A DNA stretch of 39,937 nt, taken from NCBI GenBank assembly GCA_021817505.1, contig JAKAUU010000021.1, forward strand, positions 1 to 39,937. Direction: 5' to 3'. The stretch is from Microcaldota archaeon (lineage in GTDB: Archaea; Micrarchaeota; Micrarchaeia; Micrarchaeales; CABMGC01). Below, in pieces: positions 1 to 7,975 of the stretch; the stretch's first letter is position 1; each line of letters starts with the position of its first letter. The notes beneath the pieces were generated by a model, which worked only from the letters and a program-made list of their open reading frames with translations, was not told where the DNA came from and ran no database searches. The translations under genes were made by a program, and so were the position numbers.

Positions 1-1
1 A

Positions 2-1774
2 CTTGTAGAGAGATACCTTAAAGCCCAGAAAATGTTCGATATAGACTATTCTAAGGTAAGGTACAGCGAAGTCGTAAATGTGGACCTTTCAGATATTAAG
101 CCAAGTGTATCAGGGCCTTCGCAGCCTAAGCAGGAGATGCCTTTAAGCAGCATACGATCAAATTTCACCGACATCTTCCTTAGTGGGGACGGGCAGTCTG
201 CAAACGGATTAACCCAGAAAGACTACACAAGATGGTCTAGCGAGAGCGAGGTTCCAGACAACGGCAAGATAAAGAGTGCACCTATGCATTCCGCTCCGAA
301 GAGCGCTATTATAAGATATGAAAACCATGATGTAAAGCTCTCGGAAGGGGACGTTGTAATAGCATCGATAACGAGCTGTACGAACACGAGCAATCCGTCG
401 GTGATGATAGGAGCGGGCCTTCTCGCAAAGAAGGCGATTGAAAAGGGCCTAAGCGTGGACACAAGAAAGGTGAAGACCAGTTTCGCTCCAGGTTCAAGGG
501 TAGTTATAGACTATCTCACGGCGCTCAACCTGATAGAGCCTCTTGAGAAACTTGGCTTTGGCCTTGTCGGCTTCGGCTGCATAACCTGCATAGGCAATTC
601 TGGTCCTCTGATAGAGAAACAGAGCGATGCAATAAACAGCAACAACCTGGCGGTTGCCTCAGTGCTGTCAGGAAACAGGAACTATGAGGCAAGGATACAC
701 CGCGATGTAAGGGCAAACTACCTTATGTCGCCTCCGCTAGTAGTCGCATTTGCAATAGCGGGAACGGTGCTTAAGGATCTTGAGAGCGAACCGCTTGCCA
801 GGAATGGCAATGGGGAAGATATTTATCTAAAAGACATATGGCCTAGCCAGGAAGAGATAAACCAGCTTGTGCAAAAGGCAGTAAGCCCTAATCTATTTGC
901 AAAGGAGTATGGTGCAGACCTGTTCAAAGTAAATAAATACTGGAATGATATAGAAGGTGCAACGGGCCAGGTCTACGGCATAGATGAAAAGAGCACGTAC
1001 ATCAAACTGCCTCCGTTCTTTGATAGCTTCAATCCGTCTGGGACCAGCCATATAACTCCAATAAACAATGCAGCGGTCCTGGCGGTCTTTGGCGATTCTC
1101 TCTCAACAGACCACATCTCTCCCGCAGGAGCCATAGGCAAGGACAGCCCGGCAGGCAGATACCTGCAGGAAAAAGGCATCGCATACAAGGACTTCAACAC
1201 CTACGGATCAAGGAGGGGAAACCACGAAGTCATGATGCGCGGCACATTCTCCAATAACCGTATAAAGAACCTGCTCCTCCAAGGCGAGGAAGGAGGCAAT
1301 ACCATACATTTTCCAGATAACCAGAAAATGCCGATATACGATGCAGCTATGCAATACGCTGCGGATAAGAGGCCGCTTGTCGTATTTGCGGGAAAGGAGT
1401 ATGGTTCAGGAAGCTCCAGAGACTGGGCTGCCAAAGGGCCTATGCTCCTAGGGGTAAAGGCCGTTATCGCACAGAGCTTCGAGCGCATACACAGAAGCAA
1501 TCTGGTAGGCATGGGGATTATACCTATGCAATTCAAGGATGGGCAGGGCGCAGAAAACCTGCAGATAGACTTTTCCAGGCCTGTAAATATATCATTAGAC
1601 GATGAGATAACTCCAAAAGGAAGGGCCAAAATCAGGTACTTCGGCAAATCAGGAAATGAAAAGGAAGCAGAACTGATTATAAGGATAGATACGGAGATTG
1701 AGCTTGAGTATTTCAAGGCAAACGGAATATTGAATTATGTTTTAAAGGATATAACTTCCAAGAATAGGAAATGA
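2..1774 (+). CDS. acn: Aconitate hydratase, 5'-truncated by the window edge
   Basis: Aconitase of the AcnA/IRP1 type, which interconverts citrate and isocitrate in the TCA cycle. The frame is open to the window edge, so the visible ~590 residues are the C-terminal two thirds of a protein of about 890. The three 4Fe-4S cysteines are visible in SITSCTNTSN and GCITCIGNSGP. The C-terminal swivel domain shows DSLSTDHISPAG, GNHEVMMRGTF and the substrate-binding stretch KEYGSGSSRDWAAKG. The malate:quinone oxidoreductase gene starts 4 bases after the stop, and citrate synthase and isocitrate dehydrogenase lie within 6 kb, so this is part of a TCA-cycle cluster. The family call is very secure. Whether the first ATG in view (base 32) is used is irrelevant because the coding frame continues upstream. 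Confidence 0.97.
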   Translation, partial: LVERYLKAQKMFDIDYSKVRYSEVVNVDLSDIKPSVSGPSQPKQEMPLSSIRSNFTDIFLSGDGQSANGLTQKDYTRWSSESEVPDNGKIKSAPMHSAPKSAIIRYENHDVKLSEGDVVIASITSCTNTSNPSVMIGAGLLAKKAIEKGLSVDTRKVKTSFAPGSRVVIDYLTALNLIEPLEKLGFGLVGFGCITCIGNSGPLIEKQSDAINSNNLAVASVLSGNRNYEARIHRDVRANYLMSPPLVVAFAIAGTVLKDLESEPLARNGNGEDIYLKDIWPSQEEINQLVQKAVSPNLFAKEYGADLFKVNKYWNDIEGATGQVYGIDEKSTYIKLPPFFDSFNPSGTSHITPINNAAVLAVFGDSLSTDHISPAGAIGKDSPAGRYLQEKGIAYKDFNTYGSRRGNHEVMMRGTFSNNRIKNLLLQGEEGGNTIHFPDNQKMPIYDAAMQYAADKRPLVVFAGKEYGSGSSRDWAAKGPMLLGVKAVIAQSFERIHRSNLVGMGIIPMQFKDGQGAENLQIDFSRPVNISLDDEITPKGRAKIRYFGKSGNEKEAELIIRIDTEIELEYFKANGILNYVLKDITSKNRK

Positions 1775-1778
1775 TAGG

Positions 1779-3149
1779 ATGTCTGAATCTTATGATGTAG
1801 TGATAGTCGGCGGAGGGATAACGGGTGCATCCCTGCTTTACATATTGAGCAAATATACCGATATAAAGAGGATTCTGCTCCTCGAGGAGTACGGATCATT
1901 TGCCTCTTTAAATTCAAACTCGAACAATAACGCGCAGACTCTCCACTTTGGAGACATAGAGACGAATTATTCGTTGGAAAAATCAAGGGAGACAAAGGAG
2001 GAAGCCGAGATAGTTATCAAGTATCTTTCCATGCTGCCAAAAAAGGATTACGACATGATAACGAAAAAATGCGGGAAGATGGTTCTTGGTGTAGGAGAGG
2101 AAGAGATAAACAAGCTTGACGGGATCTATGATTCAGGGCTTAAGCATATATTCCCTGGTCTTAGGAAGATAGGCCCGAATGAGATAGCAAGATTGGAACC
2201 GAACGTAATGAAGAAAAGAGCGATTGATGAAAAGGTAGAGGCTCTAAAGTCGGATAACGGGCAGATGGTGAACTTCAGGAACCTTACTAATTCATTTGTT
2301 AAAAGGGCCAAGGCTGCCAAGATCGGAAGGATCAATGTAAGGCTGAATGCAAAGGTATTGTCCGTAAATGGCAGCGCAGGGGATTTCAATATTTCAACGC
2401 ATGATCGCACATATAAGGCACGTTTCGTAGTATTCTGTGCAGGAAGCTACAGCCTATATTTCGCAAAGATGCTAGGCTATCAGAAGAACCTTTCCGTATT
2501 ATGCGTCGGGGGCAACTTCTATACCGCTCCCAAGGTCCTTAACGGGAAGGTGTACAGGGTGCAGGAAGGCGGCATACCTTTTGCCGCAGTTCACGGAGAT
2601 CCCGATATAACCAACCAGCACATAACCCGTTTCGGCCCTACCGTGACTATATATCCCGAACTTGAAAAGGGCAAACCTTCAACGATGTTTGATTACTTCA
2701 AGACCTTTAATTTTGACCTTGCAACCTCTGCAAGCCTGCTAAATATACTTGCAAACAAGGACATACGCCGCATACTCTGGAATAACGCATTCTATGACCT
2801 GCCCGGAATCGGCACAAGCATATTCCTCAAAAGAGAGGTATCCAAGATAGTCCCATCTTTAAGGCCCAAAGACATAATGCTTGCCCCGCACATGGGAGGC
2901 ATAAGGCCCCAGATAATGGATGAGAAAAAGAAGGCTCTTGTTCTAGGAGAGTCGAAGACAAAAGAGGACGGCGTGATATTCAACATTACCCCTTCGCCAG
3001 GAGCTACCTCATGCCTTGCAAGTGCCATAGAGGACATGTCATACATATGCGATCAGATAGGTGCAAGGATAGACCTTAAGGCAGTGGAAGGCACTCTTGT
3101 CAACAAGGAAACGATGCCGATAACGATGCGCAAGCTTAAGAACTGGTGA
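1779..3149 (+). CDS. mqo: FAD-dependent malate:quinone oxidoreductase-like protein
   Basis: Predicted peripheral membrane flavoprotein that oxidises malate to oxaloacetate and passes electrons to quinone. It has 456 residues. An N-terminal FAD-binding Rossmann motif (VVIVGGGITGASL) is followed by an NSNSNNNAQTLHFG stretch that resembles the N-rich Mqo signature after the first strand, and a C-terminal GATSCLASAIEDM segment typical of the family's FAD end. It starts 4 bases after aconitase, almost certainly in the same transcript. With citrate synthase and isocitrate dehydrogenase nearby, Mqo rather than NAD-malate dehydrogenase would feed electrons to a respiratory chain. A related L-2-hydroxyglutarate oxidase (LhgO) activity cannot be excluded from sequence alone. 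Confidence 0.85.
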   Translation: MSESYDVVIVGGGITGASLLYILSKYTDIKRILLLEEYGSFASLNSNSNNNAQTLHFGDIETNYSLEKSRETKEEAEIVIKYLSMLPKKDYDMITKKCGKMVLGVGEEEINKLDGIYDSGLKHIFPGLRKIGPNEIARLEPNVMKKRAIDEKVEALKSDNGQMVNFRNLTNSFVKRAKAAKIGRINVRLNAKVLSVNGSAGDFNISTHDRTYKARFVVFCAGSYSLYFAKMLGYQKNLSVLCVGGNFYTAPKVLNGKVYRVQEGGIPFAAVHGDPDITNQHITRFGPTVTIYPELEKGKPSTMFDYFKTFNFDLATSASLLNILANKDIRRILWNNAFYDLPGIGTSIFLKREVSKIVPSLRPKDIMLAPHMGGIRPQIMDEKKKALVLGESKTKEDGVIFNITPSPGATSCLASAIEDMSYICDQIGARIDLKAVEGTLVNKETMPITMRKLKNW

Positions 3150-3165
3150 TTAAGTAAAGTACCAT

Positions 3166-4206
3166 CTGCAATGCGTGAGATGCAGGGAAAAATACGACGG
3201 CAGTTTCGCATCACAGATATGCGGGAAGTGCGACTCCCTGCTTAATGTCATCTACGATGAAAAGCATAGATTCAGTTATCCAAAGGAGAATCTCTTTTGG
3301 TCCTATGAGAAGTTTTTCCCCGAATGCGATTACAAGCATTTCAAAGCCGGGGGCACAAATATCATAATAGCCGATGAAGACGGCCTTTACCTTAAGGTAG
3401 AGACGACAAATCCTACCAGGTCATTCAAGGACCGCGGTTCTCTGATAGAGATAAACAAAGCCGCAGAGTATGGGTACAGGGAGGTTGTCTGCGCATCTAC
3501 GGGGAACATGGCATATTCAATTGCGCACTTTTCAAAGAAATTCGGGATAAAGGCAAAGGTCTTCATAAGCAAAAATGCAAACAAGGACAAGGAGATGCTG
3601 ATAAGAGGCACGCACGACGCGGATCTTACAGAAGTGAACGGGGATTTCACAGATGCACAGTCCGCTGCGATAAAGTATTCGAAGGAAAAAGGAGCCTTCC
3701 TTACAGGAGATTACTGCTATAGGAAAGAGGGACAAAAGACAGTAATATACGAATCCATGTACGATCTTAGGTCAGTAGACAATATCATTCTGCCTGTAGG
3801 GAATTCGACACTGCTGGCAGGTGCTTTGGAAGCCATAAAGTACATGAAGCAGTCGAATGCAATAAAGAGCGTGCCTAAGATAATAGGAGTTGAGGCGGAG
3901 GGGGCAAAACCTCTTTTTGAAGCTTTTAAATCAGGCAGACCTGTTTCAAGGGAGAAGGTAAATACCAAGGCCGATGCTATAGCCGTAGGATTTCCCACAT
4001 TCGGCGATGAGAGCATAAGGCTGCTAAAGGAGCTAGGAGGGGAAGTGGTTACAGTAACTGACAAGGAGATGGAGAACGAGCAGGAGAAACTCAGGAAGAT
4101 GTACGGGATAGAGGCTGAGCTTGGCGGAGTTGCCAGCATTGCGGCATACCGAAGGCTCTCAAATGAGGGAAAGACCCTTGCAGTAATTACCGGAGGAAAT
4201 GTCTGA
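3166..4206 (+). CDS. thrC: Threonine synthase, N-terminus upstream of any standard start codon
   Basis: PLP-dependent enzyme converting O-phosphohomoserine to threonine. The Schiff-base lysine lies in TNPTRSFKDRGS, followed by the ASTGNMAYS phosphate-binding loop and a glycine-rich PVGNSTLLAG segment. The first standard start is GTG at 3175. However, the same frame is open upstream to a TAA at 3151 and encodes V-K-Y-H-L-Q-C before it. This adds the first cysteine of a C-V-R-C...C-G-K-C zinc ribbon that many threonine synthases carry. No ATG, GTG or TTG exists in that extension. CTG at 3166 is given here as the start; GTA at 3154 sits 3 bases after a GGTGAT ribosome-binding sequence. The stop abuts the convergent citrate synthase stop with no spacer. 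Confidence 0.9.
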   Translation: MQCVRCREKYDGSFASQICGKCDSLLNVIYDEKHRFSYPKENLFWSYEKFFPECDYKHFKAGGTNIIIADEDGLYLKVETTNPTRSFKDRGSLIEINKAAEYGYREVVCASTGNMAYSIAHFSKKFGIKAKVFISKNANKDKEMLIRGTHDADLTEVNGDFTDAQSAAIKYSKEKGAFLTGDYCYRKEGQKTVIYESMYDLRSVDNIILPVGNSTLLAGALEAIKYMKQSNAIKSVPKIIGVEAEGAKPLFEAFKSGRPVSREKVNTKADAIAVGFPTFGDESIRLLKELGGEVVTVTDKEMENEQEKLRKMYGIEAELGGVASIAAYRRLSNEGKTLAVITGGNV

Positions 4207-5355
4207 CTACCTTTTATCTATAGGCACGTACTCCCTGTCAAGCGTTCCGTTGTAATATTCAAGCGGGCGTATGAGCTTGTTCTCCCTGAGATACTGTATT
4301 ATGTGAGCGCACCATCCCGGAATCCTGCTTGCAGCGAATATGGGCGTGAAAAGGTAAATGTCTATCCCAAGGTCGGTGTAGACCGGCCCCGAGAAAAAGT
4401 CGACGTTGGGCCATATCCCATGGCTTTTCCCTATCCTGTCCACCATGAGCTTCTCGGCTGCCAGCGCGATGTTTGTCAGGTTCCTCACCTCCTCATCAGC
4501 GCTCCCCTGCAGTTCCTCCAGCCTCTTTTTTATTATCCTTGCCCTCGGATCGTAGGTCTTGTAGACGCGGTGCCCGAAGCCCATGATCTTCTTCTTCCCG
4601 GCAAGCGCTTCCTCTATATACTTAACAGTATGCTCTGGCCTACCTATCTCGCGCATCATCTGCAGCGCAGCCTCATCCGCACCTCCGTGCAAAGGCCCTT
4701 TCAGCGTGCCTATCGCTGAGGTTACTGCCGAATGCATGTCTGACAGGGTAGAGGCCGTGACTATGCCTGAAAATGTTGATGCGTTGGAGCTGTGCTCAGC
4801 ATGCAGCAGGAACATCGTATCGAGTATCTTCACATGCTCATCTTTAGGCTTTGAGCCGTTTAGCATGTACAGGAAATTCTCTATGTGCCCCATGGACGGA
4901 TCAGGCCTTACATAGCCTCTGCCTGCCCTTACGCTGCCTGTGGCTGCGACTATCGATGCTATCTTTGATATGAGCCGTATGCTCTTTCTCATGTTAGAAG
5001 GTTCGGTATCATCAGCAGCATCCTTGTCAGAGAATGCAAGCATCGAAACCGCGCTTCTGAGCACGTCCATCTCATCGGAACTCTTTGCCAGTTTCTCTAT
5101 GACCATAACCACTTCATCGGGAAGATCCCTTTCAGAGGCGAGGCTCTTTCTGAAAACAGACAATTCAGATGCGCTGGGAAGCCTTTCATTAAGCAAAAGA
5201 TAGCATACCTCCTCGAAGTTAGAGTTCCCGGCAAGCGTCTCTATAGAATAACCGCAATAATACAGCCTGCCGTTTATCCCGTCAACCTTGCATATTCCGG
5301 ATTCCGTAAAGTATACTCCTTCCAGCCCATGCTTTATCTCAGGTGCGTCAACCAT
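4207..5355 (-). CDS. gltA: Citrate synthase
   Basis: Condenses oxaloacetate and acetyl-CoA to citrate, the entry step of the TCA cycle. At 382 residues it has the usual length of the short archaeal and Gram-positive type. Catalytic residues are visible: H223 in LHGGADEA, H262 in GFGHRVYKTYDPRA and D319 in NVDFFSG. It is convergent with threonine synthase with no intergenic base. A TATA-like AT-rich element on the minus strand around 5386-5394 lies about 35 bases upstream of the ATG, which implies a very short 5' leader. A methylcitrate synthase cannot be ruled out, but the neighbouring aconitase and isocitrate dehydrogenase favour the TCA role. Confidence 0.96.
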   Translation of the reverse strand: MVDAPEIKHGLEGVYFTESGICKVDGINGRLYYCGYSIETLAGNSNFEEVCYLLLNERLPSASELSVFRKSLASERDLPDEVVMVIEKLAKSSDEMDVLRSAVSMLAFSDKDAADDTEPSNMRKSIRLISKIASIVAATGSVRAGRGYVRPDPSMGHIENFLYMLNGSKPKDEHVKILDTMFLLHAEHSSNASTFSGIVTASTLSDMHSAVTSAIGTLKGPLHGGADEAALQMMREIGRPEHTVKYIEEALAGKKKIMGFGHRVYKTYDPRARIIKKRLEELQGSADEEVRNLTNIALAAEKLMVDRIGKSHGIWPNVDFFSGPVYTDLGIDIYLFTPIFAASRIPGWCAHIIQYLRENKLIRPLEYYNGTLDREYVPIDKR

Positions 5356-5668
5356 TAAACTACCGAATAATAGTGCTTATCAATGAATTTAAGGTTTTTC
5401 AGGAAAAAAGAGGCCACCGGTAAAGGCAGTATTTAAAGGCTTGCCAAAATGCATATATACTTGAACTGCCATAAATAGTATCAAGGAGGGTTATTCAGAA
5501 AGCAAGCAACTTCTTATCCTACAAGTCTGAACAAAGAAAGTGACAATCTAAAACTTTTTTCTAATCTTGATTAATTTTCCGGATTTAAGTCACATTCCAT
5601 ACTTCTAGAGCGTTGAATATGCCTGCTGTCTGAGATCCTCCTTAGCAAAAAACAAAACTAGTGTAAAC
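5356..5668. promoter_or_regulatory. Divergent promoter region, no gene seen
   Basis: This 313-base spacer lies between the minus-strand citrate synthase and the plus-strand HAD phosphatase. It is AT-rich, with TATA-like elements on both strands (minus strand near 5386-5394 and 5430-5440; plus strand near 5448-5460). I find no convincing open frame, RNA gene or repeat. It probably holds both promoters. The exact start sites cannot be fixed from sequence. Confidence 0.5.
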
Positions 5669-6241
5669 ATGAATAACAAAGACATGAAGAAGGAAATAAT
5701 ATTCTTCGATGCAGACGGTACTTTATGGTACCCAAAAAAGACAAAGTTCGGCGAAAAACCCTGGTGGATATACTTCGATGAAAAAACCGCCTCTGACGAC
5801 CCGCTAGAGCATCTGACCCTGATGCCTAACGTGAGGAACACTCTAAAAAGGCTAAACGGCATGGGCCTGGTTCTTGTCCTGGTATCCCAATTGCCCTTCC
5901 CAGAAAAAATAGCAAATGAACAACTGAGAAGACTAACGACCCATTTCGGCATATACGAGTTTTTTGATCAAATCCGTGCGTCGCATTCGAGCATAACCAA
6001 AGGGATTCCTGATCCGAAGCATTTTGCCATCCTTGAGGTCCTCAGGGAAAGAAAGATACCTAAAAGCAGGGCCTTGATGGTCGGTGACTCGTACACTTTT
6101 GATTATCTTATGGCAAGGAGAGACGCCAAGATAGACTGTGTTCTGATAAACGGATTCAAGTACACAAAGGAGCTTAAGGAATACAACAGGGTACAGCGGA
6201 AGATCGATAATCTGGACAAGATCTTTGGGTATTTAAGCTGA
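5669..6241 (+). CDS. HAD-superfamily phosphatase (MDP-1-like)
   Basis: A 190-residue haloacid dehalogenase-fold hydrolase. Motif I is FFDADGTLW, with nucleophile D14 and acid/base D16. Motif II is a serine in LVSQ, a lysine lies in SITKGIPDP, and motif III is GDSYTFDYLMARR. The short cap and WYPKKTKF stretch after motif I recall the magnesium-dependent phosphatase-1 branch, which acts on sugar or protein phosphates. The substrate is not predictable. The gene stands alone, 6 bases from the convergent isocitrate dehydrogenase. Starts at ATG 5669 or ATG 5684 are both possible and differ by five residues. Confidence 0.85.
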   Translation: MNNKDMKKEIIFFDADGTLWYPKKTKFGEKPWWIYFDEKTASDDPLEHLTLMPNVRNTLKRLNGMGLVLVLVSQLPFPEKIANEQLRRLTTHFGIYEFFDQIRASHSSITKGIPDPKHFAILEVLRERKIPKSRALMVGDSYTFDYLMARRDAKIDCVLINGFKYTKELKEYNRVQRKIDNLDKIFGYLS

Positions 6242-6247
6242 AACCGG

Positions 6248-7411
6248 TCAACGGCCAAGCCTGTCTATAACCGCATCTGAGAACTCCTTCGTTCCAACAG
6301 GCGCGGTTCCCATGAACCTCGCAATGTCCCTCGTGGCTATCCTGTCCTTCAGGGTCGCAGATATCGCATCCCTTATCATCAGCGATACGCTCTCCATGCC
6401 GATGTGCTCCAGCATAAGGCAGCAGGCGCTCAGCATGCCCATTGGATTTGCAACGTTCTGCCCTGCATATTTCGGCACAGTGCCATGCACTGCTTCAAAT
6501 ATGGCATACCTATCGCCTATATTTGCCCCGCCCAGAACCCCTATGTTGCCTATGAGGGCTCCTGCAGCATCGGAAACATAATCGCCGTTCAGGTTAGGCG
6601 CAAGAATAAGGTCATAATCCCCAGGTCTTGTTATTATCTGCTGGAACATATTGTCGGCTATCCTGTCATTGAAGAGTATCTTCCCATTCCTGCTCGCCCC
6701 TGCGGCAACCTCCTCTTCCGTGACTATGCTGTTCCTGAACTCGGTCTTTGCAATATTATAGGCCCACTCCCTGAATGCCCCTTCGGTGTACTTCATTATA
6801 TTGCCCTTATGCATAACAGTTATGCTCCTTCTCCTGTGCTTAATCGCATATTCAAGGGCCATTCTCGTAACCCGTTCGGTCTTTGCCCTGCCCATCACCT
6901 TTATCCCTATCCCGGAATCATCCTCTATATCGGTTCCAAGATTGGAGTTAAGGAAATTCCTTACCTTTCCGGCTTCAGCTGAATCATATCTCCATTCTAT
7001 CCCGCGGTAAAGATCATCAGTATTCTCCCTGAAGACTACCAGGTCTATGGCCTCTGGATGTGCGATAGGACTTGCTATCCCGGGAACGTACTTGACAGGG
7101 CGTATGTTCGCATACAGGTCGAACAGCAGCCTCAGCCTTACGTTTATGGATGTGAATCCTTTTCCCACCGGCGTCTCTATAGGCCCCTTTATCGCAACTC
7201 CGCATCTCTTTATGGCTGCTATAGTCTCGTCAGGCAGCCTGTTTCCGGACTTCTTCTCGGCTTCGGCTCCAGCAAGCGCTTCGACCCACTTTATGCTGCC
7301 CTGCCGTATCTTCTCAATCGCAGCGTCAACTACTCTTTTTGAATTGTCAACAATCTCGGGCCCTATCCCGTCCCCTTTTATGAATACTATCTCCCTTTCG
7401 CTTTCAGCCAC
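6248..7411 (-). CDS. icd: Isocitrate dehydrogenase, NADP-type signature
   Basis: Oxidative decarboxylation of isocitrate to 2-oxoglutarate, completing the TCA set with aconitase, Mqo and citrate synthase. It has 387 residues. The substrate site includes SINVRLRLLFDLYANIRP (serine equivalent to the regulatory serine of E. coli Icd) and ENTDDLYRGIEW, with metal-binding aspartates in GDYVSDAAGALIG. The cofactor loop reads HGTVPKYAGQ; the K314-Y315 pair is what NADP-specific bacterial enzymes have, whereas NAD enzymes carry D there. The start is GTG at 7411, with an AT-rich TATA-like segment about 30 bases upstream. Homoisocitrate or isopropylmalate dehydrogenases share the fold, but the substrate loop fits Icd best. 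Confidence 0.93.
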   Translation of the reverse strand: MAESEREIVFIKGDGIGPEIVDNSKRVVDAAIEKIRQGSIKWVEALAGAEAEKKSGNRLPDETIAAIKRCGVAIKGPIETPVGKGFTSINVRLRLLFDLYANIRPVKYVPGIASPIAHPEAIDLVVFRENTDDLYRGIEWRYDSAEAGKVRNFLNSNLGTDIEDDSGIGIKVMGRAKTERVTRMALEYAIKHRRRSITVMHKGNIMKYTEGAFREWAYNIAKTEFRNSIVTEEEVAAGASRNGKILFNDRIADNMFQQIITRPGDYDLILAPNLNGDYVSDAAGALIGNIGVLGGANIGDRYAIFEAVHGTVPKYAGQNVANPMGMLSACCLMLEHIGMESVSLMIRDAISATLKDRIATRDIARFMGTAPVGTKEFSDAVIDRLGR

Positions 7412-7498
7412 AGTAAAACCAAAGAACTCTGCAGGGAAAAATACTTATTATTATGCAGGTCTGAACGGCAGCCCACCACAACTGCCAACTTCTAAAGA

Positions 7499-7663
7499 TC
7501 AGTGCTCGAACAGGCTCTCAAACTCCTGCAATTTTTCTTTTGCATTCTTGAAGTACACCTCAAACTTTATGTCATTGCTCTTCCAGCACTCCTCAGCAAG
7601 GCGTATATTCTCATTTATCTCTTCGAACATCTTCTCAGCTATAACTTTTGACGCATCGGCCAT
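7499..7663 (-). CDS. Small helical protein of unknown function
   Basis: I do not recognise this gene. From ATG 7663 it encodes about 54 residues that look almost entirely helical and charged (many E/K, heptad-like spacing in the KNAKEKLQEFESL part). The ATG at 7663 is chosen over an upstream one at 7702 because a strong GGAGGT ribosome-binding sequence lies 7 bases before it. It follows, on the same strand, upstream of isocitrate dehydrogenase with an 87-base gap, and it borders the accessory region on the other side. It is probably a real small cytosolic protein. Confidence 0.55.
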   Translation of the reverse strand: MADASKVIAEKMFEEINENIRLAEECWKSNDIKFEVYFKNAKEKLQEFESLFEH

Positions 7664-7790
7664 AGGCTCTACCTCCACAAATATTTGCAGCAATCGCCGC
7701 ATTCCTCCAAATAAAACAGTCGAATTTTATCGGAGCTTTTCATTTACATGCCAGCTTTAAAAAACAGTAACCACTGCCAGTTTTACTGGA

Positions 7791-7880
7791 ATAATAAAAA
7801 TAAACGCCAGATAAGATAGCGTGGTCATTTGTCAAGCGCTTTGTTGGAGGCGAATGTAAGTATTTGTTAATATTTGTTAA
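7791..7880 (+). repeat. Accessory-region repeat, copy A
   Basis: Most degenerate copy of the dispersed repeat. It shares ATAAAAATAAACGC, the central CATTTGTCAAGCGC and GAATGT blocks with the other three. The part matching the tRNA acceptor end in B and C reads AACGCCAGATAAGA here (7803-7816), so it belongs with copy D. It lacks the T-arm-like extension seen in C and D. The AAGCGCTT core is palindromic. Confidence 0.8.
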
Positions 7881-7930
7881 CATTAAATAATAATCTGTAA
7901 TAGATGTACATTTCGTCGTAAGCCAAAAGA

Positions 7931-7940
7931 TATATTTATA
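7931..7940 (+). promoter_or_regulatory. TATA box of the methyltransferase-like gene
   Basis: TATATTTATA is a strong archaeal TATA match. Transcription would start about 25 bases downstream, near 7961-7964, giving a leader of roughly 12 bases to ATG 7976 or a leaderless TTG start at 7964. Confidence 0.5.
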
Positions 7941-7975
7941 AATGAGAATTTTAATTTATTTACTTGATTACAACA

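Larger units (their letters stand above)
7664..7963. other. Non-coding spacer holding repeat A and a promoter
   Basis: Between the small helical protein and the methyltransferase-like gene there is no credible open frame. The spacer holds a short hairpin (CCAGT-TTT-ACTGG, 7777-7789), repeat copy A, a duplicated TATTTGTTAA (7861-7880) and a strong TATA box at 7931-7940 driving the plus-strand gene. Confidence 0.6.
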
